DNA from: Pseudarthrobacter sulfonivorans
GTDB taxonomy: Bacteria; Actinomycetota; Actinomycetes; Actinomycetales; Micrococcaceae
Direction: 5' to 3'
Assembly (NCBI RefSeq): GCF_001484605.1
Contig: NZ_CP013747.1
Coordinates: forward strand, 4,712,001 to 4,776,000
Length of the DNA stretch: 64,000 nucleotides
Shown here piece by piece: positions 32,147 to 43,219 of this stretch. The notes under the pieces are model-generated. The model made no database searches and was not told the origin of the DNA. It saw only the letters and a list, made by a program, of their open reading frames with translations. The stretch's first letter is position 1, and every line of letters starts with the position of its first letter. The translations under genes and the position numbers were made by a program.

Positions 32147-33088
32147 TTACTTGACGCCGAGGATGTCCACAACGAAGACAAGGTCACCCTTGGCTTCGCC
32201 CTGGCCGGCATCACCGTACGCGAGGTCCTTGGGGACCACCAGGAGGACCCGGGAGCCCACCGTCTTTCCCGCCAGTCCCTGGGTCCAGCCCGGAATGACG
32301 CCGGTCAACGGGAAGCTGGCCGGCTCGCCGCGGTCAAAGCTTGAATCAAATTTAGTGCCGCCCACGAGGTTCACGCCAACATAGTTGACGGTCAACGTGT
32401 CGGTTTCCTTAACTTCCGCGCCGGTGCCCTTGATCAGGTCCTGGGACACGAGTGCTGTGGGCGCGGCGATTCCGTCAACGGAGATCTCCGGCACGCCCTG
32501 GTCATTGTCCTTCACGGTCGGCAGGCCGGCCGGCGGGGTGACAGTCTCGCCTTCGGGCTTTGCGAGCGGAGCGACGGTCTGCGGTGCGTCCTTGGTGGAG
32601 AGCACCTTGATCAGGAGAAGCTGCGTTGGCTGGGCGGGGGCGCCTTCAGCGGTTGCGGCCTGGCCCGGGATGGCCAGGGCAAGGCTCGAGCCGACCTTGG
32701 AGCCAACAAACGCGCTGTAGATAACCGGGCTTCCGGTCTTCAGGTCCTCGTTCAGCTGCAGGGGTTCGGGCTCGCCGGGGAAGGTGTCCTCCAGCGTGGA
32801 TCCGTCCGCACCGCTGAGCGCGAGGATGGAGATGTTTGCGATCTGGTTCTCTTTGACCCGGTCACCGTCACCTTCGGCGACCACCTTGATGGTGGGTTCG
32901 GTGACTTCGAGGGGCTTGGAGAACTCGACACCGGGAGCCTTCTTGTCCCCGTTGTCCGTCAGTTTCAGGGAGTCGAACTTGGCAGTGTCACCGGCAGACT
33001 GGCTGGTGGGTTCCGGTGCTGCGGGCGAACCGCCACAAGCGGTAAGCAGCAGCAGGCCGGGGATCAGGATTGCTAGGAGTCGGCGCAC
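32147..33088 (-). CDS. Lipoprotein FKBP-type peptidyl-prolyl isomerase
   Basis: From GTG 33088 the protein has a basic N-terminus, a hydrophobic segment and a lipobox LLTACGG, so it is an exported lipoprotein. Two FKBP-like domains follow. The first (about residues 50-180) is degenerate and lacks the pocket aromatic residues. The second (LVSQDLIKGTGAEVKETDTLTVNYVGVNLVGGTKFDSSFDRG ... VIPGWTQGLAGKTVGSRVLLVVP) is a canonical active domain. It assists folding of secreted proteins on the outer face. It follows pafA in the same direction and precedes the cytosolic FKBP. Confidence 0.94.
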   Translation of the reverse strand: MRRLLAILIPGLLLLTACGGSPAAPEPTSQSAGDTAKFDSLKLTDNGDKKAPGVEFSKPLEVTEPTIKVVAEGDGDRVKENQIANISILALSGADGSTLEDTFPGEPEPLQLNEDLKTGSPVIYSAFVGSKVGSSLALAIPGQAATAEGAPAQPTQLLLIKVLSTKDAPQTVAPLAKPEGETVTPPAGLPTVKDNDQGVPEISVDGIAAPTALVSQDLIKGTGAEVKETDTLTVNYVGVNLVGGTKFDSSFDRGEPASFPLTGVIPGWTQGLAGKTVGSRVLLVVPKDLAYGDAGQGEAKGDLVFVVDILGVK

Positions 33089-33198
33089 GTAAGAGAACTT
33101 TCGTCGGGGCAGGGTGGACGCGGAACCGGAATCAGGCGCCCGGCACCGCTGCAAGGCCAAGGAACGGCCCCATCAAGGATAGCCCGTGAACCTGAACG

Positions 33199-34563
33199 TC
33201 AGCCCATAGAGCCCAGCAGGGCATCCACCCTCTCATCGACGCTTCGGAAGGGATCCTTGCACAGGATGGTCTGGTGCGCGCGGTCGTTCAGCTTCAGGTG
33301 CACCCAATCAACCGTGTAATCCCTGCCCAGTTCCTGGGCGCGCCGGACGAAATCGCCCCTCAGCTTGGCCCGCGTGGATTGCGGCGGCACGTCCACGGCG
33401 TCTTTGATCACGGTATCGTCCACAACCCGCCGAACCGCACCCCGGGACTGCAGGATGTAGTACAGCCCGCGGCTCCGCGAAATGTCATGGTACGTAAGAT
33501 CCAGCTGGGCAATCCTGGGCGCGTCCAGGCCCAGGCCGTGCCGCTGCCGGTAGTTGTCCATCAGTTTTTTCTTGATGGCCCAGTCGATTTCCGTGTCGAT
33601 GGTGCTGGTGTCACCGCTCTCGATGGCGTTCAGGGTCCGTTGCCAAAGATCAAGGATGAACGGTACGTGGGGATTGTGGGCCCCTTGCTCCTGAACAAAG
33701 GCCGTGACCTTGGTGAGGTACTCCTGCTGGATCTCCAGGGCCGTGAGCTGGCGGCCGTTGGCCAGACGGACCAGCGCCCTTCCACTGAGGTCGTGGGAAA
33801 TCTCGCGGATGCTGCGGATGGGGTTTTCCATCCTCATGTCGCGCATGATCACTCCCGCCTCAATCATGCGCAGGATGAGGTCCACGGTGCCGACCTTGAG
33901 CAGGGCTGTGGTTTCGGACATGTTGGAGTCGCCCACAATGACATGGAGCCGGCGGAAGAATTCGGCGTCGGCGTGCGGTTCATCGCGGGTGTTGATGATG
34001 GGCCGTGACCGGGTGGTTGCCGAGGAGACACCCTCCCAGATGTGGTCTGCCCGCTGGGAAAACGCGTACGTGGCCCCGTGCGGAGTCTTCAGGATTTTCC
34101 CTGCGCCGGCGATCAGCTGGCGGGTCACTAGGAAGGGAATCAGGATCTCCGCGAGCCGGGAAAATTCGCCGCGGCGCGGGATGAGGTAATTTTCATGGCT
34201 GCCGTAGGAGTTGCCGGCCGAATCGGTGTTGTTCTTGAACAGGTAGACCGTGCCGTTGAATCCTTCCGCGGCCAGCCTTGCCTGTGCCTCGTCAACGAGG
34301 TCGTCGAGAATCAGCTCACCCGCGCGGTCGTGCGCAATGAGCTGGGCCAGGTCATCACATTCGGCCGTGGCGTACTCAGGGTGTGAGCCGACGTCGAGGT
34401 ACAACCGGGAGCCGTTGGTCAGGAACACGTTGGATGACCGTCCCCAGCTGACCACCTTGCGGAACAGGTACCGGGCCACTTCTTCCGGGGCCAACGGCCT
34501 CGAATCGGGGCTCGAATACGAGATTCCGAACTCGGTCTCGATACCGAAGATTCTCTTGTCCAT
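33199..34563 (-). CDS. pafA: Pup--protein ligase PafA
   Basis: PafA uses ATP to join the C-terminal glutamate of deamidated Pup to lysines of target proteins. The 454-residue product has the glutamine-synthetase-like N-terminal strand [10 protein letters not shown] with the catalytic Glu, [23 protein letters not shown] (family signature), [12 protein letters not shown] and [11 protein letters not shown]. The small C-terminal domain ends near [28 protein letters not shown] lies before ATG 34563. The stop of prcA and this ATG are one base apart, so the genes are translationally coupled. Confidence 0.97.
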   Translation of the reverse strand: MDKRIFGIETEFGISYSSPDSRPLAPEEVARYLFRKVVSWGRSSNVFLTNGSRLYLDVGSHPEYATAECDDLAQLIAHDRAGELILDDLVDEAQARLAAEGFNGTVYLFKNNTDSAGNSYGSHENYLIPRRGEFSRLAEILIPFLVTRQLIAGAGKILKTPHGATYAFSQRADHIWEGVSSATTRSRPIINTRDEPHADAEFFRRLHVIVGDSNMSETTALLKVGTVDLILRMIEAGVIMRDMRMENPIRSIREISHDLSGRALVRLANGRQLTALEIQQEYLTKVTAFVQEQGAHNPHVPFILDLWQRTLNAIESGDTSTIDTEIDWAIKKKLMDNYRQRHGLGLDAPRIAQLDLTYHDISRSRGLYYILQSRGAVRRVVDDTVIKDAVDVPPQSTRAKLRGDFVRRAQELGRDYTVDWVHLKLNDRAHQTILCKDPFRSVDERVDALLGSMG

Positions 34564-34564
34564 C

Positions 34565-35296
34565 TCAGTCCTCCTCAGCAAGCAGCGCCGTGATATCAGA
34601 ATCGTTGAGCCGCCGGAAGGCTCTGCGGAAACCCCTGGAGGTCTCCGACTGCCGGTCCAGCACGGCAACCTCCACGGCCTTGGCGGGAAGGGTTCCTCCC
34701 GCTTCGCCCTGTTCAGCGGCCGGGTCTGGGCCGCTGGTCAGGCCGCGGGTAGCCAGGCGGACAGCGCCTGCGAAACGCAGCGACGGTCGCCAGCCCTCGG
34801 CGATGACCGCCGAGACACGCTCCGCCTGGCCGCCCATCACGATGAAGCCGTGCTCGTCGGCGATGGACCCGTCGAAGGTGAGCCGGTAGAGGTGGTCCAG
34901 TTCCGGCGTGGGGCCAACCTCGGCGACGGCCAGTTCCACTTCGAAGGGTTTCTGTTCCGCGGTGAAGACGGCACCGAGGCTCTGCGCGTAGACACTCGCG
35001 AGCCCGCGTGCAGTGACGTCCTCGCGGTCGTAGGAGTAACCACGGACATCCGCATACCGCACTCCGGCCTGGCGCAGGCTTTCGAATTCGTTGTACTTGC
35101 CGACGGCAGCAAACGCGATTTTGTCGTAGATTTCGCCGATCTTATGCAGTGAGGGTGAGGGGTTCTCAGCGACCAGGGCAATACCGTCCTGGCAGCTGAT
35201 GACCACCACGGACCTGCCGCGGGCGATGCCCTTCCGTGCGAAGTCCGCACGGTCCTTCATCAGTTGTTCAGGCGAGACATAGAACTGCTGCGTCAT
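34565..35296 (-). CDS. prcA: 20S proteasome subunit alpha PrcA
   Basis: The alpha subunit forms the gated outer rings of the proteasome. The 243-residue product begins [29 protein letters not shown], the alpha-type N-terminal gate and H0 helix, and then has [18 protein letters not shown]. No N-terminal threonine is exposed, as expected for alpha. GGGAGG precedes the ATG. It follows the prcB stop with a single base between (TAA-G-ATG) and is followed by pafA in the same way, a compact three-gene arrangement. Confidence 0.97.
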   Translation of the reverse strand: MTQQFYVSPEQLMKDRADFARKGIARGRSVVVISCQDGIALVAENPSPSLHKIGEIYDKIAFAAVGKYNEFESLRQAGVRYADVRGYSYDREDVTARGLASVYAQSLGAVFTAEQKPFEVELAVAEVGPTPELDHLYRLTFDGSIADEHGFIVMGGQAERVSAVIAEGWRPSLRFAGAVRLATRGLTSGPDPAAEQGEAGGTLPAKAVEVAVLDRQSETSRGFRRAFRRLNDSDITALLAEED

Positions 35297-35297
35297 C

Positions 35298-36119
35298 TTA
35301 GGCCTCCCGCCGTTCGGCGGACCTGGCTTCGATAATCCTGCCCGCCACAGCGGCGAGCTCGGATTCGGGGATCCGCCGCGCGCCATCCCTGTTCACGGTG
35401 TACACCACCGGCCACAATTGGCGGACGGGATCCGGCCCACCTGTGGCGGAGTCGTCGTCGGCCGCGTCGTAAAGGGACTCGACCGCCACGGAGACGGCCT
35501 CGGCTTCGGCCAGGTTGGGCCGCCAGAGCTTCTTCAGCGCGCCGCGGGCAAAAACGGAACCGGAGCCGACCGTATGGTGCTCGCGTTCCTCGTACCTGCC
35601 GCCGGTGACGTCGTAGGAGAAGAGCCGGCCCACGCCGGCAGTCGTGTCGAAGCCGGCGAACAGCGGCACGACCGCGAGTCCCTGCAGGGCCATCGGCAGG
35701 TTCCCGCGGATCATGGCCCCCAGCCGGTTGGCTTTGCCGTCGAGGCTCAGCAGCGTGCCCTCGATCTTTTCGTAGTGCTCCAGCTCCACCTGGAAGAGCC
35801 GCGTCAGGTCAATCGCAATGCCGGCCGTGCCGGCGATTCCCAACACCGAATACCTGTCGGCCGGAAACACCTTTTCGATGTGCCGGCTGGCAATGACGTT
35901 GCCCATGGTGGCCCGCCGGTCACCGGCCATCAGGACACCGCCGCCATAACTCATCGCCACGATCGTGGTGGCATGGGGTACCTGCAGCGGAGTCGCCGCC
36001 GCCGCAGCAGCAGGCATGGCACGGTGGTACGGAAGCAGGTCCGGCCGGTCGCGCTGCAGATGCTCGGTGAATGAGGATGTCGCGTTGCCGGCTACCTGGT
36101 TGGCGGTTGTTTCCTGCAC
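35298..36119 (-). CDS. prcB: 20S proteasome subunit beta PrcB
   Basis: PrcB is the catalytic beta subunit. GTG 36119 is preceded by AAGGAG. A 50-residue propeptide ends VPHA, and autoprocessing exposes Thr51 ([23 protein letters not shown]), the N-terminal nucleophile. A Lys in the [20 protein letters not shown] stretch and an Asp complete the active site. The product has 273 residues. It lies 82 bp after pup and is coupled to prcA. The proteasome degrades pupylated proteins fed by Arc. Confidence 0.97.
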   Translation of the reverse strand: MQETTANQVAGNATSSFTEHLQRDRPDLLPYHRAMPAAAAAATPLQVPHATTIVAMSYGGGVLMAGDRRATMGNVIASRHIEKVFPADRYSVLGIAGTAGIAIDLTRLFQVELEHYEKIEGTLLSLDGKANRLGAMIRGNLPMALQGLAVVPLFAGFDTTAGVGRLFSYDVTGGRYEEREHHTVGSGSVFARGALKKLWRPNLAEAEAVSVAVESLYDAADDDSATGGPDPVRQLWPVVYTVNRDGARRIPESELAAVAGRIIEARSAERREA

Positions 36120-36201
36120 TGATGCACTCCTTGTACGTGGTCCTTCAACGTCGGTACAGATTCCGGCCGGACGCGGCTTCCGCCACCCATCCGGATCCGG
36201 G

Positions 36202-36405
36202 TTACTGGCCGCCCTTTTGGACGAAGGCGCGGACGAACTCCTCTGCGTTGGACTCCAGGACGCCGTCGATTTCATCAAGGAGGTCGTCGACGCCCTGGGT
36301 GGCAGCCGATGCCTGGGCTTCCGGGGCTGCCGGCGGTGCCTCCGGGATCTCGTCCTCGACCTGGCTGTCGTGTGATTGTGGCTTCTGCTGCTCCTGGCCT
36401 GCCAT
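36202..36405 (-). CDS. pup: Prokaryotic ubiquitin-like protein Pup
   Basis: Pup is the disordered tag that marks proteins for the proteasome. The 67-residue product has a disordered acidic N-terminus, the helix-forming Arc-binding part [23 protein letters not shown], and ends VQKGGQ. The C-terminal Gln must be deamidated to Glu by Dop before ligation. GAGGAG lies 8 nt before ATG 36405; a GTG 9 nt upstream is unlikely. It lies between dop and prcB, in the standard order. Confidence 0.97.
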   Translation of the reverse strand: MAGQEQQKPQSHDSQVEDEIPEAPPAAPEAQASAATQGVDDLLDEIDGVLESNAEEFVRAFVQKGGQ

Positions 36406-36491
36406 GGTGATCACTCCTCTAAAAAATCCTCGGATCCGGACGGATCTGCTGATACGCCAATATTGCCACGCTGTCCGCCCGACGGCGCGGT

Positions 36492-38165
36492 TTACGCCGC
36501 AGGCGGAGCGGTGTTATGCCCCAAAAGTTCGGCGAGGAACGGACCTGCCGTCCGGTGGCGGGCAAAGAGCCCTCCCGTGAGGGCCTTGGTACCGCGCAGG
36601 GGCTCCCGGGTCGGCACGCGCTGAAGCCGGCCGTAGCCCGGCACATCGAAGATGACCGAGTCCCAGCTGGCCCCCACGACGTCCTTGCCGAAGCTGCTGA
36701 TGCAGCGTCCGCGGAAGAAGGCACGCGTGTCCGACGGCGGTTCGGTCATCGCTGCGGCGATGGCTCCGTCGTCGACGATCCGCTGCATGCGGTTCCGTGC
36801 CAGGAACCGGTAGTACAGTCCCTTCTCCGGCCTGATGTCTGCCCACTGCAGGTCCACGAGGCCGAGCCTCGCGTCACCCCAGGCAAGGTTGTCGCGGTTC
36901 CGGTAACCCTCGAGGAGGGAGAGCTTGGCCAACCACTCCACGGAGGTGGCCGCCGCGTTCCTGTCGGAATCGAGCTGGGTCAGCGTGGCAGCCCAGCGCT
37001 CCAGCACCTGATGCGTATGGCCGTCCCCGTCCACGGCATCGGCAACGCCGGTGTCTTGCGCCAGCTTGGCCGCCGCCTCGTGGTAGATCCATTGCAGGTC
37101 CAGGGCCGTCACGCGGCGCCCGTCCAGCAGCCTGAGTTTGGCTGTCAGCGACGTATCGTGGCTGACTGCCTGGAGGGCTGCGACGGGTTCGTGGACCTCC
37201 ACCCTGGGCGCCAGCCCGGCCTCGATCAGGCTCAGGACCATGGCGGTGGTGCCGAACTTGAGGTAGTTCGAGGATTGGCTCAGGTTGGCGTCCCCGATGA
37301 TCACATGCAGGCGCCGGTATTTGTCGGCGGTGGCGTGCGGCTCATCCCGGGTGTTGATGATGGGACGCCGGATGGTGGTTTCCAGGCCCACCTCCGCCTC
37401 GAAGAAGTCTGCGCGCTGGCTGATCTGGTACCCAGGCGTGGAGCTGTCCTGCCCCAGGCCCACCCGCCCGGCGCCGCAGATGATCTGCCGGGTGACGAAG
37501 AACGGCGTCAGCCCCCGCACGATGTCCCCGAAGGGTACCGAGCGTGGCATGAGGTAGTTCTCATGGGAGCCGTAGGAGACGGATTTGTTGTCCGTATTGT
37601 TTTTGTACAGGTTGACCGGAGGGAGCTCGGGATCCGCGGCCAGGCGGCGGACAGCCGCCAGCGCGACGAGGTCCCCGGCTGCATCCCAGATCACCGCATC
37701 GCGGGGGTTGGTCACCTCGGCACTGGAGTACTCCGGGTGGGCATGATCAACGTACAGGCGGGCTCCGTTGCCCAGGACCATGTTCATCAGGAGGCTGCCG
37801 GACTCGTCCTCGCCGTCCAGTTCCAATTCCTCGCGGCCGTAGGCAAGCGCCACCGCTTCGGCGTCGAGTACCGGCGGCTGGTCTGTCAGCTGGCTGGGGT
37901 GGGCCGAGGCCCTTTCCAGGGTCCAGCCACGGGCGTCGTGGAGGGGCTCCTCGTCCGTGTAATCCCACCGGGTCTCTGCCCCTCCTGCCGCCCTTTGCCG
38001 GGTCACCTGGGCATAAGCCTGGACAACGCGGGCGGACATCATGGTGGCGTTTGCTCCAGGCGCGGACGGGGCGTGGATGCCGTATTCCGTTTCCGCCCCC
38101 ATGACGCGCATGGCCCCGCCGGCCGGGAGCCCTCCCCCGCCGGCGCGTTCCGGGGCTGCCGTCAC
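36492..38165 (-). CDS. dop: Pup deamidase/depupylase Dop
   Basis: Dop deamidates the Gln of Pup and also removes Pup from substrates. It is a PafA paralogue: [23 protein letters not shown] (catalytic Glu plus the Dop-specific loop after strand 1), [54 protein letters not shown]. It has 557 residues from GTG 38165, which overlaps the arc stop as GTGA, so the two are coupled. The first 18 residues are Ala/Gly-rich and could be dispensable; the Met at residue 19 is an alternative start. Confidence 0.96.
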   Translation of the reverse strand: MTAAPERAGGGGLPAGGAMRVMGAETEYGIHAPSAPGANATMMSARVVQAYAQVTRQRAAGGAETRWDYTDEEPLHDARGWTLERASAHPSQLTDQPPVLDAEAVALAYGREELELDGEDESGSLLMNMVLGNGARLYVDHAHPEYSSAEVTNPRDAVIWDAAGDLVALAAVRRLAADPELPPVNLYKNNTDNKSVSYGSHENYLMPRSVPFGDIVRGLTPFFVTRQIICGAGRVGLGQDSSTPGYQISQRADFFEAEVGLETTIRRPIINTRDEPHATADKYRRLHVIIGDANLSQSSNYLKFGTTAMVLSLIEAGLAPRVEVHEPVAALQAVSHDTSLTAKLRLLDGRRVTALDLQWIYHEAAAKLAQDTGVADAVDGDGHTHQVLERWAATLTQLDSDRNAAATSVEWLAKLSLLEGYRNRDNLAWGDARLGLVDLQWADIRPEKGLYYRFLARNRMQRIVDDGAIAAAMTEPPSDTRAFFRGRCISSFGKDVVGASWDSVIFDVPGYGRLQRVPTREPLRGTKALTGGLFARHRTAGPFLAELLGHNTAPPAA

Positions 38166-39913
38166 AGGTACTGTCCTGTGTTCGGCATCGTTTCGATGGA
38201 CTTGCCGGGCTCCTGACCTGCCTTACCCTGCACGATGGTGCGGATGTAGGTGATCCGTTCGCCCTTCTTACCTGAGATCCGGGCCCAGTCGTCCGGGTTG
38301 GTGGTGTTGGGCATGTCCTCGTGCTCGCGGAATTCATCCACTACGGCACGCAGCAGGTGCTCGATCCGAAGACCTTTTTGGTGCAGTGTCAGGAGATCCT
38401 TGATGGCGTACTTCTTGGCCCGGTCCACAACGTTCTGGACTACGGCGCCTGAATTGAAGTCCTTGAAGTAGAGCATTTCCGTATCGCCGTTGGCGTAGGT
38501 GACTTCCAGGTACTCGTTGGACTTCTCCGTGGAGTACATGGCTTCAACCGTCCGCTGGACCATGGCGTCCACTGTCGCCTGGACGTCGCCGTTGTGTTCG
38601 GCGAGGTCGGACTCGTGGAACGGCAGGTCCGTGGTGATGTATTTGTTGAAGATATCGGCCGCGGCCTCTGCGTCGGGGCGCTGGATTTTGACTTTCACGT
38701 CCAGGCGGCCGGGGCGGAGGATCGCGGGGTCGATCATGTCCTCGCGGTTGGATGCACCGATAACAATGACGTTGTCCAGCCGCTCCACGCCGTCGATCTC
38801 ACTCAGCAGCTGCGGGACGATGGTGGTCTCGACGTCGGAGGAGATCCCGGTTCCACGCGTCCGGAACAGCGAATCCATTTCGTCAAAGAAAACCACTACG
38901 GGGCTGCCGTCAGAGGCCTTCTCGCGGGCTCGGGAGAAAATCAGGCGGATGTGGCGCTCTGTCTCGCCCACGTACTTGTCCAGAAGCTCCGGACCCTTGA
39001 TGTTGAGGAAATAGCTCTTCAGGTCCACATTGCCGGACCGTTCCGCGGCGCGGGCGGCGAGGGAGTTGGCAACAGCCTTCGCAATCAGGGTCTTGCCGCA
39101 CCCTGGCGGACCGTACAACAGAATGCCCTTCGGGGCTTTCAGCCCATGCTCGCGGTAGAGGTCCGGGTGCAGGAACGGCAGTTCCACTGCGTCCCGGATC
39201 TGCTCGATCTGCGGACCAAGGCCGCCGATGTCCTCGTACGTGATGTCGGGGACTTCTTCGAGGACCAGGTTCTCCACTTCGGAGCGGGGCACTTTTTCGA
39301 GGGCGTAACCGGTGCGCGAGTCGATGGACAGTGCGTCCCCCACCCTGAGCTTTTCGGTGAGCAGGGCTCCGGAGAGCCTGATGACACGCTCCTCATCCGC
39401 CCGCCCCACCACCAGTGCGCGGTCCGTTCCGAGCATTTCCTTGAGGGTGGCGAGTTCACCGGCGCGTTCATAGCCGAGGCCGGCAACAACCAGCAGTGCC
39501 TCATTGAGGAGGACCTCCTGGCCGACCGCCAGCTGGCTGATGTTGACCAGGGGGCTGATGCCCACCCGCATCTTCCGGCCGGCGTTGAAAATGTCCACCG
39601 ATTCCTCGGTGGCAGCCTGGCCGCTGTTGCCCGCTGACGGCAGCCGCCTGGGATTGAGCTGCAGGACGGTGCCGAAGCTGTACGGGGGCTGGCCCTCCTG
39701 GTCCAGGGCATTTTTCAGCCGCAGAATCTCGGCCTTGGCCGCTTCCAGCATGCTGACCAGCTTCGTGTTGTTCTGCGTGGCGGCCGCAAGCTGGCGGTCA
39801 ATGTGCCTGAGCTTGTCGCGGAGGACATTGGCCTGCCGCTCCGCAGCCGTCAGTTCGTTGGCGGCCGACTGCTCCGCCGGTGTACGTCCGGAGTCCTGAT
39901 TCGGTGTCTCCAT
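38162..39913 (-). CDS. arc: Proteasome-activating AAA ATPase Arc/Mpa
   Basis: The hexameric unfoldase binds Pup and threads tagged proteins into the proteasome. The 583-residue product has an N-terminal coiled coil (residues about 20-75) that binds Pup, a double OB domain, then a AAA module: [19 protein letters not shown] (Walker A), [16 protein letters not shown] (Walker B) and [17 protein letters not shown] (arginine finger region). The last residues are GQYL, the penultimate-Tyr motif that docks into PrcA pockets. It starts at ATG 39913, 83 bp after trmI, and is coupled to dop. Confidence 0.97.
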   Translation of the reverse strand: METPNQDSGRTPAEQSAANELTAAERQANVLRDKLRHIDRQLAAATQNNTKLVSMLEAAKAEILRLKNALDQEGQPPYSFGTVLQLNPRRLPSAGNSGQAATEESVDIFNAGRKMRVGISPLVNISQLAVGQEVLLNEALLVVAGLGYERAGELATLKEMLGTDRALVVGRADEERVIRLSGALLTEKLRVGDALSIDSRTGYALEKVPRSEVENLVLEEVPDITYEDIGGLGPQIEQIRDAVELPFLHPDLYREHGLKAPKGILLYGPPGCGKTLIAKAVANSLAARAAERSGNVDLKSYFLNIKGPELLDKYVGETERHIRLIFSRAREKASDGSPVVVFFDEMDSLFRTRGTGISSDVETTIVPQLLSEIDGVERLDNVIVIGASNREDMIDPAILRPGRLDVKVKIQRPDAEAAADIFNKYITTDLPFHESDLAEHNGDVQATVDAMVQRTVEAMYSTEKSNEYLEVTYANGDTEMLYFKDFNSGAVVQNVVDRAKKYAIKDLLTLHQKGLRIEHLLRAVVDEFREHEDMPNTTNPDDWARISGKKGERITYIRTIVQGKAGQEPGKSIETMPNTGQYL

Positions 39914-39996
39914 GGTGCATCAGCCCCTTCCTGCTCTTCTTCTTAAGACCTTAGCCCCAAGTTGGCAGGTACTGCTGGAGACTCCCGAAATGTGGA

Positions 39997-41055
39997 CTAG
40001 TTCGTGATCTCCGGTTCGTCCTTGACGTTGGTGCCGGCAATGGCATCGCGCGCGGCCCGGCGCAGCTTCTTGTCTGAGACGAGGCGTTCGCCGACGGCAC
40101 CGGGTGTCCAGGCGTTGACGTCTTCTTCGTTGAAGCCGGTCTTGGAGGGACGGCGCTTGACGGAGATACCGGTGACGCCGTCGGCAAGCCGGCGGGTCAC
40201 CAGCAGGAAGCCGGTGTGGGCCACCATCCGGTGGTCCGGACGGACAGCCAGGCCCTCAAGGTGCCACCCGCGGACCATGGACTCCCAGGCATCGGGTTCG
40301 GTGAAGCGGCCATCGGCCCTGATGGCCTCCGCGGTCCGGGAGAGCTGGGTGACCGTGGCAACGTAGTTGATCCAGACGCCGCCGGGTGCGAGGACAGTGG
40401 CGACGGCATCAAGGCACTCCCAGGGTGCCAGCATGTCCAGCACGACACGGTCCACGGATCCGGGTGCCTCGCTGCGGACTACTTCCTCCTGGAAGTCGCC
40501 GAGGGAGATCTTCCACGCCGGGTGCGGGCCGCCAAAGATGGTTTCCACATTCCCGCGGGCGATGTCCGCAAATTCCTCACGGCGCTCGAAGGAGTGGAGG
40601 TAGCCGTTGTCGCCAACGGCCCGGAGCAGCGAGATGGACAGCGCTCCGGAGCCAACGCCGGCTTCAACAACCCTGGCGCCGGGGAAGATATCGGCCATGG
40701 TGACGATCTGGCCGGCGTCCTTCGGGTAGACCACTGCGGCGCCACGCGGCATGGAGAGGACAAAGTCCGAGAGGAGGGGGCGCAGCGTCTGGTACTGCTG
40801 GCCGACGTTGTTCACGACGACTGAGCCATCTGCTTTTCCGATGATCTCGTCGTGGTTCAGGAAGCCGCGGTGCGTGTGGAAGGCGCCGCCGCTTTCGAGA
40901 GAGATCGTGTTCATGCGGCCGCGCTCGTCGGTCAGCTGGACCCGTTCGCCTTCACGGAAAGGCCCGCGGCGGCGGGCAGCTCCCACCGGCTGGGTGCCAT
41001 TGGCGGCAACACCGGTGGTTGGTGCTGCGGCTTCGGCGGCAGTTTCGCTGCTCAT
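39997..41055 (-). CDS. trmI: tRNA (adenine58-N1)-methyltransferase TrmI
   Basis: The tetrameric enzyme makes m1A58 in the tRNA T loop. The product of about 352 residues has an Ala-rich N-terminal extension, a small domain GPFREGERVQLTDERGRMNTISLESGG, the family motif AVVYPKDAGQIVTM, and the SAM site GARVVEAGVGSGALSISLLRAVG. YLHSFERREEFADIARGN and the catalytic-region VVLDMLAPWECLDAV follow. AGGAGCGAGGAAAA lies before ATG 41055. It sits directly upstream of arc, as in mycobacteria and streptomycetes. Confidence 0.95.
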   Translation of the reverse strand: MSSETAAEAAAPTTGVAANGTQPVGAARRRGPFREGERVQLTDERGRMNTISLESGGAFHTHRGFLNHDEIIGKADGSVVVNNVGQQYQTLRPLLSDFVLSMPRGAAVVYPKDAGQIVTMADIFPGARVVEAGVGSGALSISLLRAVGDNGYLHSFERREEFADIARGNVETIFGGPHPAWKISLGDFQEEVVRSEAPGSVDRVVLDMLAPWECLDAVATVLAPGGVWINYVATVTQLSRTAEAIRADGRFTEPDAWESMVRGWHLEGLAVRPDHRMVAHTGFLLVTRRLADGVTGISVKRRPSKTGFNEEDVNAWTPGAVGERLVSDKKLRRAARDAIAGTNVKDEPEITN

Positions 41056-41168
41056 GGATTTTCCTCGCTCCTGTAAAACTGTGGGGCCACGCATCGAAAT
41101 AGGTCCGCCGGGTGTGGCGCAGGCCTCCGGGCGGCCACGCGGCGGCAATGCACGGCCGGCACGTAACT

Positions 41169-42335
41169 CTACCGGCTTTGACCCTGAGGATGCCTATTTG
41201 ACGGGTCAGCCTTGCCGGTGATGGCGGCCACCACCACGTTCTGCGCCAGAAGGCCGGTGACCGTTCCGTGATGGTCCACCACGGCATATTCGTGACCGTC
41301 CAGCTGGGAAAGGTACTGGATCAGTTCCTGCCCCTGGGACGACTCAGGTACGTAGGCTCCCGCCGCGAGGGCATAGGACACTGCCGTGGCAGGCGTGGAG
41401 GCGGCGGCGTAGTCAGGAACCGCGGCGAGGGCACCGGGATCCACAACACCCTGCGGGCGTCCATCCGGCCCGCAGACGACAACGGCGCGTGAGCCGTCCG
41501 GTGACAGCCTGCGGATGTCCGCCACCACTGCGGTGGCTGGAATTCCGACGGCGGGAGCCGCCAGGGCAGCGGCGCTGACCAGATGCATCCTTCCGCGCAG
41601 GGTGCCCTGCTGGATTGCGGCGCTGGCACCCATCCAGAGGAAGCCGCCGACGAGGACGGTGATCATCAGGAGGCTGAAATCGGGTGTCTCACCGGCCAGC
41701 AGCGGCCGCGCAATGAACCAGAAGCCCAAGGCCACCACGATGACGCGCCCAGCCCAGCCGGCGGCGACGGTGCCTTTGGCCTGGCTCCCGGTTGCTTTCC
41801 AGACGGCCGACTCAACGATCCTGCCGCCGTCCAGCGGGAGTCCGGGCAGGACGTTGAAGATGCCGATGACGAAGTTGGCCCACATAAAGATGTTCGTGAG
41901 GATCTCGGCCACGGTGCCCATGTTGGTGGTGGAAAGGACCACCCAGGCACCGCCGGCGAGGACCAGGTTGGCTGCCGGCCCTGCCAAGGCCACGATGACC
42001 GAGCGCGCCGGCGTCGCCGTGAAATTCTCAAACTGGGTGTGACCACCCCAGAGATTCAGCACGATCTTCTGCGTGGGCCAGCCGTAGATCTTGGCCGTGA
42101 GGGCGTGCGCCAGTTCGTGGACCAGGACGGAGATCAGAAGCAGCAGGGCGTACGCGAACGCCATGTAGTAGGCGGAGATGCCCAGTGCCGGATTCTGCTC
42201 CAACAGCAGGGGCCCGTAGACAATGACGGTAAAGGCGGCGATCACAAACCACGAGTAGGCCAGAATGACCGGGATTCCGGCGATCCGGCCGAGCGGTATT
42301 CCTTCGCGGCGGGCGGGGGCGGGCTGGGAGCTCAT
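41169..42335 (-). CDS. Site-2-protease-like M50 metalloprotease with CBS domains
   Basis: The 388-residue polytopic protein has VHELAHALTAKIYGWP (HExxH zinc site in a membrane helix), a second ligand region NVLPGLPLDGGRIVESAVW (LDG motif) and about six membrane helices. Two CBS modules at the C-terminus (about residues 255-385, for example VADIRRLSPDGSRAVVVCGPDGRPQGVVDP and LSQLDGHEYAVVDHHGTVTGLLAQ) probably sense adenosine nucleotides. Its ATG overlaps the HAD gene stop (ATGA). Such Rip-family proteases cut membrane proteins; the substrate here is unknown. Confidence 0.93.
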   Translation of the reverse strand: MSSQPAPARREGIPLGRIAGIPVILAYSWFVIAAFTVIVYGPLLLEQNPALGISAYYMAFAYALLLLISVLVHELAHALTAKIYGWPTQKIVLNLWGGHTQFENFTATPARSVIVALAGPAANLVLAGGAWVVLSTTNMGTVAEILTNIFMWANFVIGIFNVLPGLPLDGGRIVESAVWKATGSQAKGTVAAGWAGRVIVVALGFWFIARPLLAGETPDFSLLMITVLVGGFLWMGASAAIQQGTLRGRMHLVSAAALAAPAVGIPATAVVADIRRLSPDGSRAVVVCGPDGRPQGVVDPGALAAVPDYAAASTPATAVSYALAAGAYVPESSQGQELIQYLSQLDGHEYAVVDHHGTVTGLLAQNVVVAAITGKADPSNRHPQGQSR

Positions 42336-43069
42336 GACGGGGTCCCCGTCACGAGCACTGCAGATCCAGCCGCCGCGGCGGCCAGGCTGCCCGCGGCGAT
42401 GGCCTCCAGCTCGGAAACGGTGCGGCCGGCCAAGGATTCCCAGATGGTGTGCCTGGGATCGTCGGGGATCGGGACAATGTGCGGAATGGCGACGGTGGCG
42501 ACGCCCGAGGCCACAGCAGCAGCCACTCCCGGCGCGGAGTCCTCCAGGGCGACGCAGTGATCCACGGTCAGGTCCGGGTCCGCTTCCTGAAGCAGCTCCA
42601 CTGCCTTCAAGTATGCTTCCGGGTGCGGTTTGCCCTGGGTGACGGTGTCCCCCGTGACCAGGAATTCGAAGTAGGGCTTGGGCAGGCTCGCGACAATTTC
42701 GCGGGCCAACGGCTCCTCCGACATGGTCACCAGCGCGCATCGTACTCCGGCGACGTGCAGGTCATCCAGCAGTTCCCGCGCTCCGGGACGCCAGGGAACA
42801 GAGTGCCGGACGCTCCTGATGACCTCAGAGGTCAGGGTGTCGATGATCTCCCGGCGCTCCAGCCGGACACCGGCTGCCTGCAGGATTCCGGCCGAATACG
42901 TCAGCGACTGACCCACGAGCTGCATGGCCTGCCCGTGCGACCAAGTGCCGCCATGCGCTTCAACGAGGGCGTGCTCGGCGGCAATCCAGTAGCGTTCAGT
43001 GTCCACAATGGTGCCGTCCATATCCCAAAGAACGGCTCGGAGCGGGGAAACGGAGGGTAGGGATCGCAT
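42332..43069 (-). CDS. HAD-superfamily phosphatase (beta-phosphoglucomutase-like branch)
   Basis: The 245-residue enzyme has LWDMDGTIVDTE (motif I, nucleophile Asp in DMDGT), a helical cap after it, VTMSEEPLA (motif II Ser/Thr region), GKPHPEAYLKAV (motif III Lys) and VALEDSAPGVAAAVASG (motif IV acid pair). It dephosphorylates small phosphometabolites; the substrate is not evident. TAGACT lies 6 nt before the ATG, a leaderless promoter that would start the block continuing into the site-2 protease and trmI. Confidence 0.93.
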   Translation of the reverse strand: MRSLPSVSPLRAVLWDMDGTIVDTERYWIAAEHALVEAHGGTWSHGQAMQLVGQSLTYSAGILQAAGVRLERREIIDTLTSEVIRSVRHSVPWRPGARELLDDLHVAGVRCALVTMSEEPLAREIVASLPKPYFEFLVTGDTVTQGKPHPEAYLKAVELLQEADPDLTVDHCVALEDSAPGVAAAVASGVATVAIPHIVPIPDDPRHTIWESLAGRTVSELEAIAAGSLAAAAAGSAVLVTGTPS

Positions 43070-43219
43070 GGTCCCAGTCTACGGGGCGCACCTGAGCGCC
43101 AGCCGGTGGATACGCCCTCGGCGAATATCAGCATTGCCTTCGGGCCCGCAAGCGCCCTGGCGCACTTTTTGGCTCTTCATTCAATGCGTCGCGCCGGTTC
43201 TTGGACGTAGGGTGATGAG

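Noticed and set aside
36516-38216. Plus-strand frame of 566 codons
   Set aside because: Antisense to dop, which has all family motifs; no start signal or recognisable domain.
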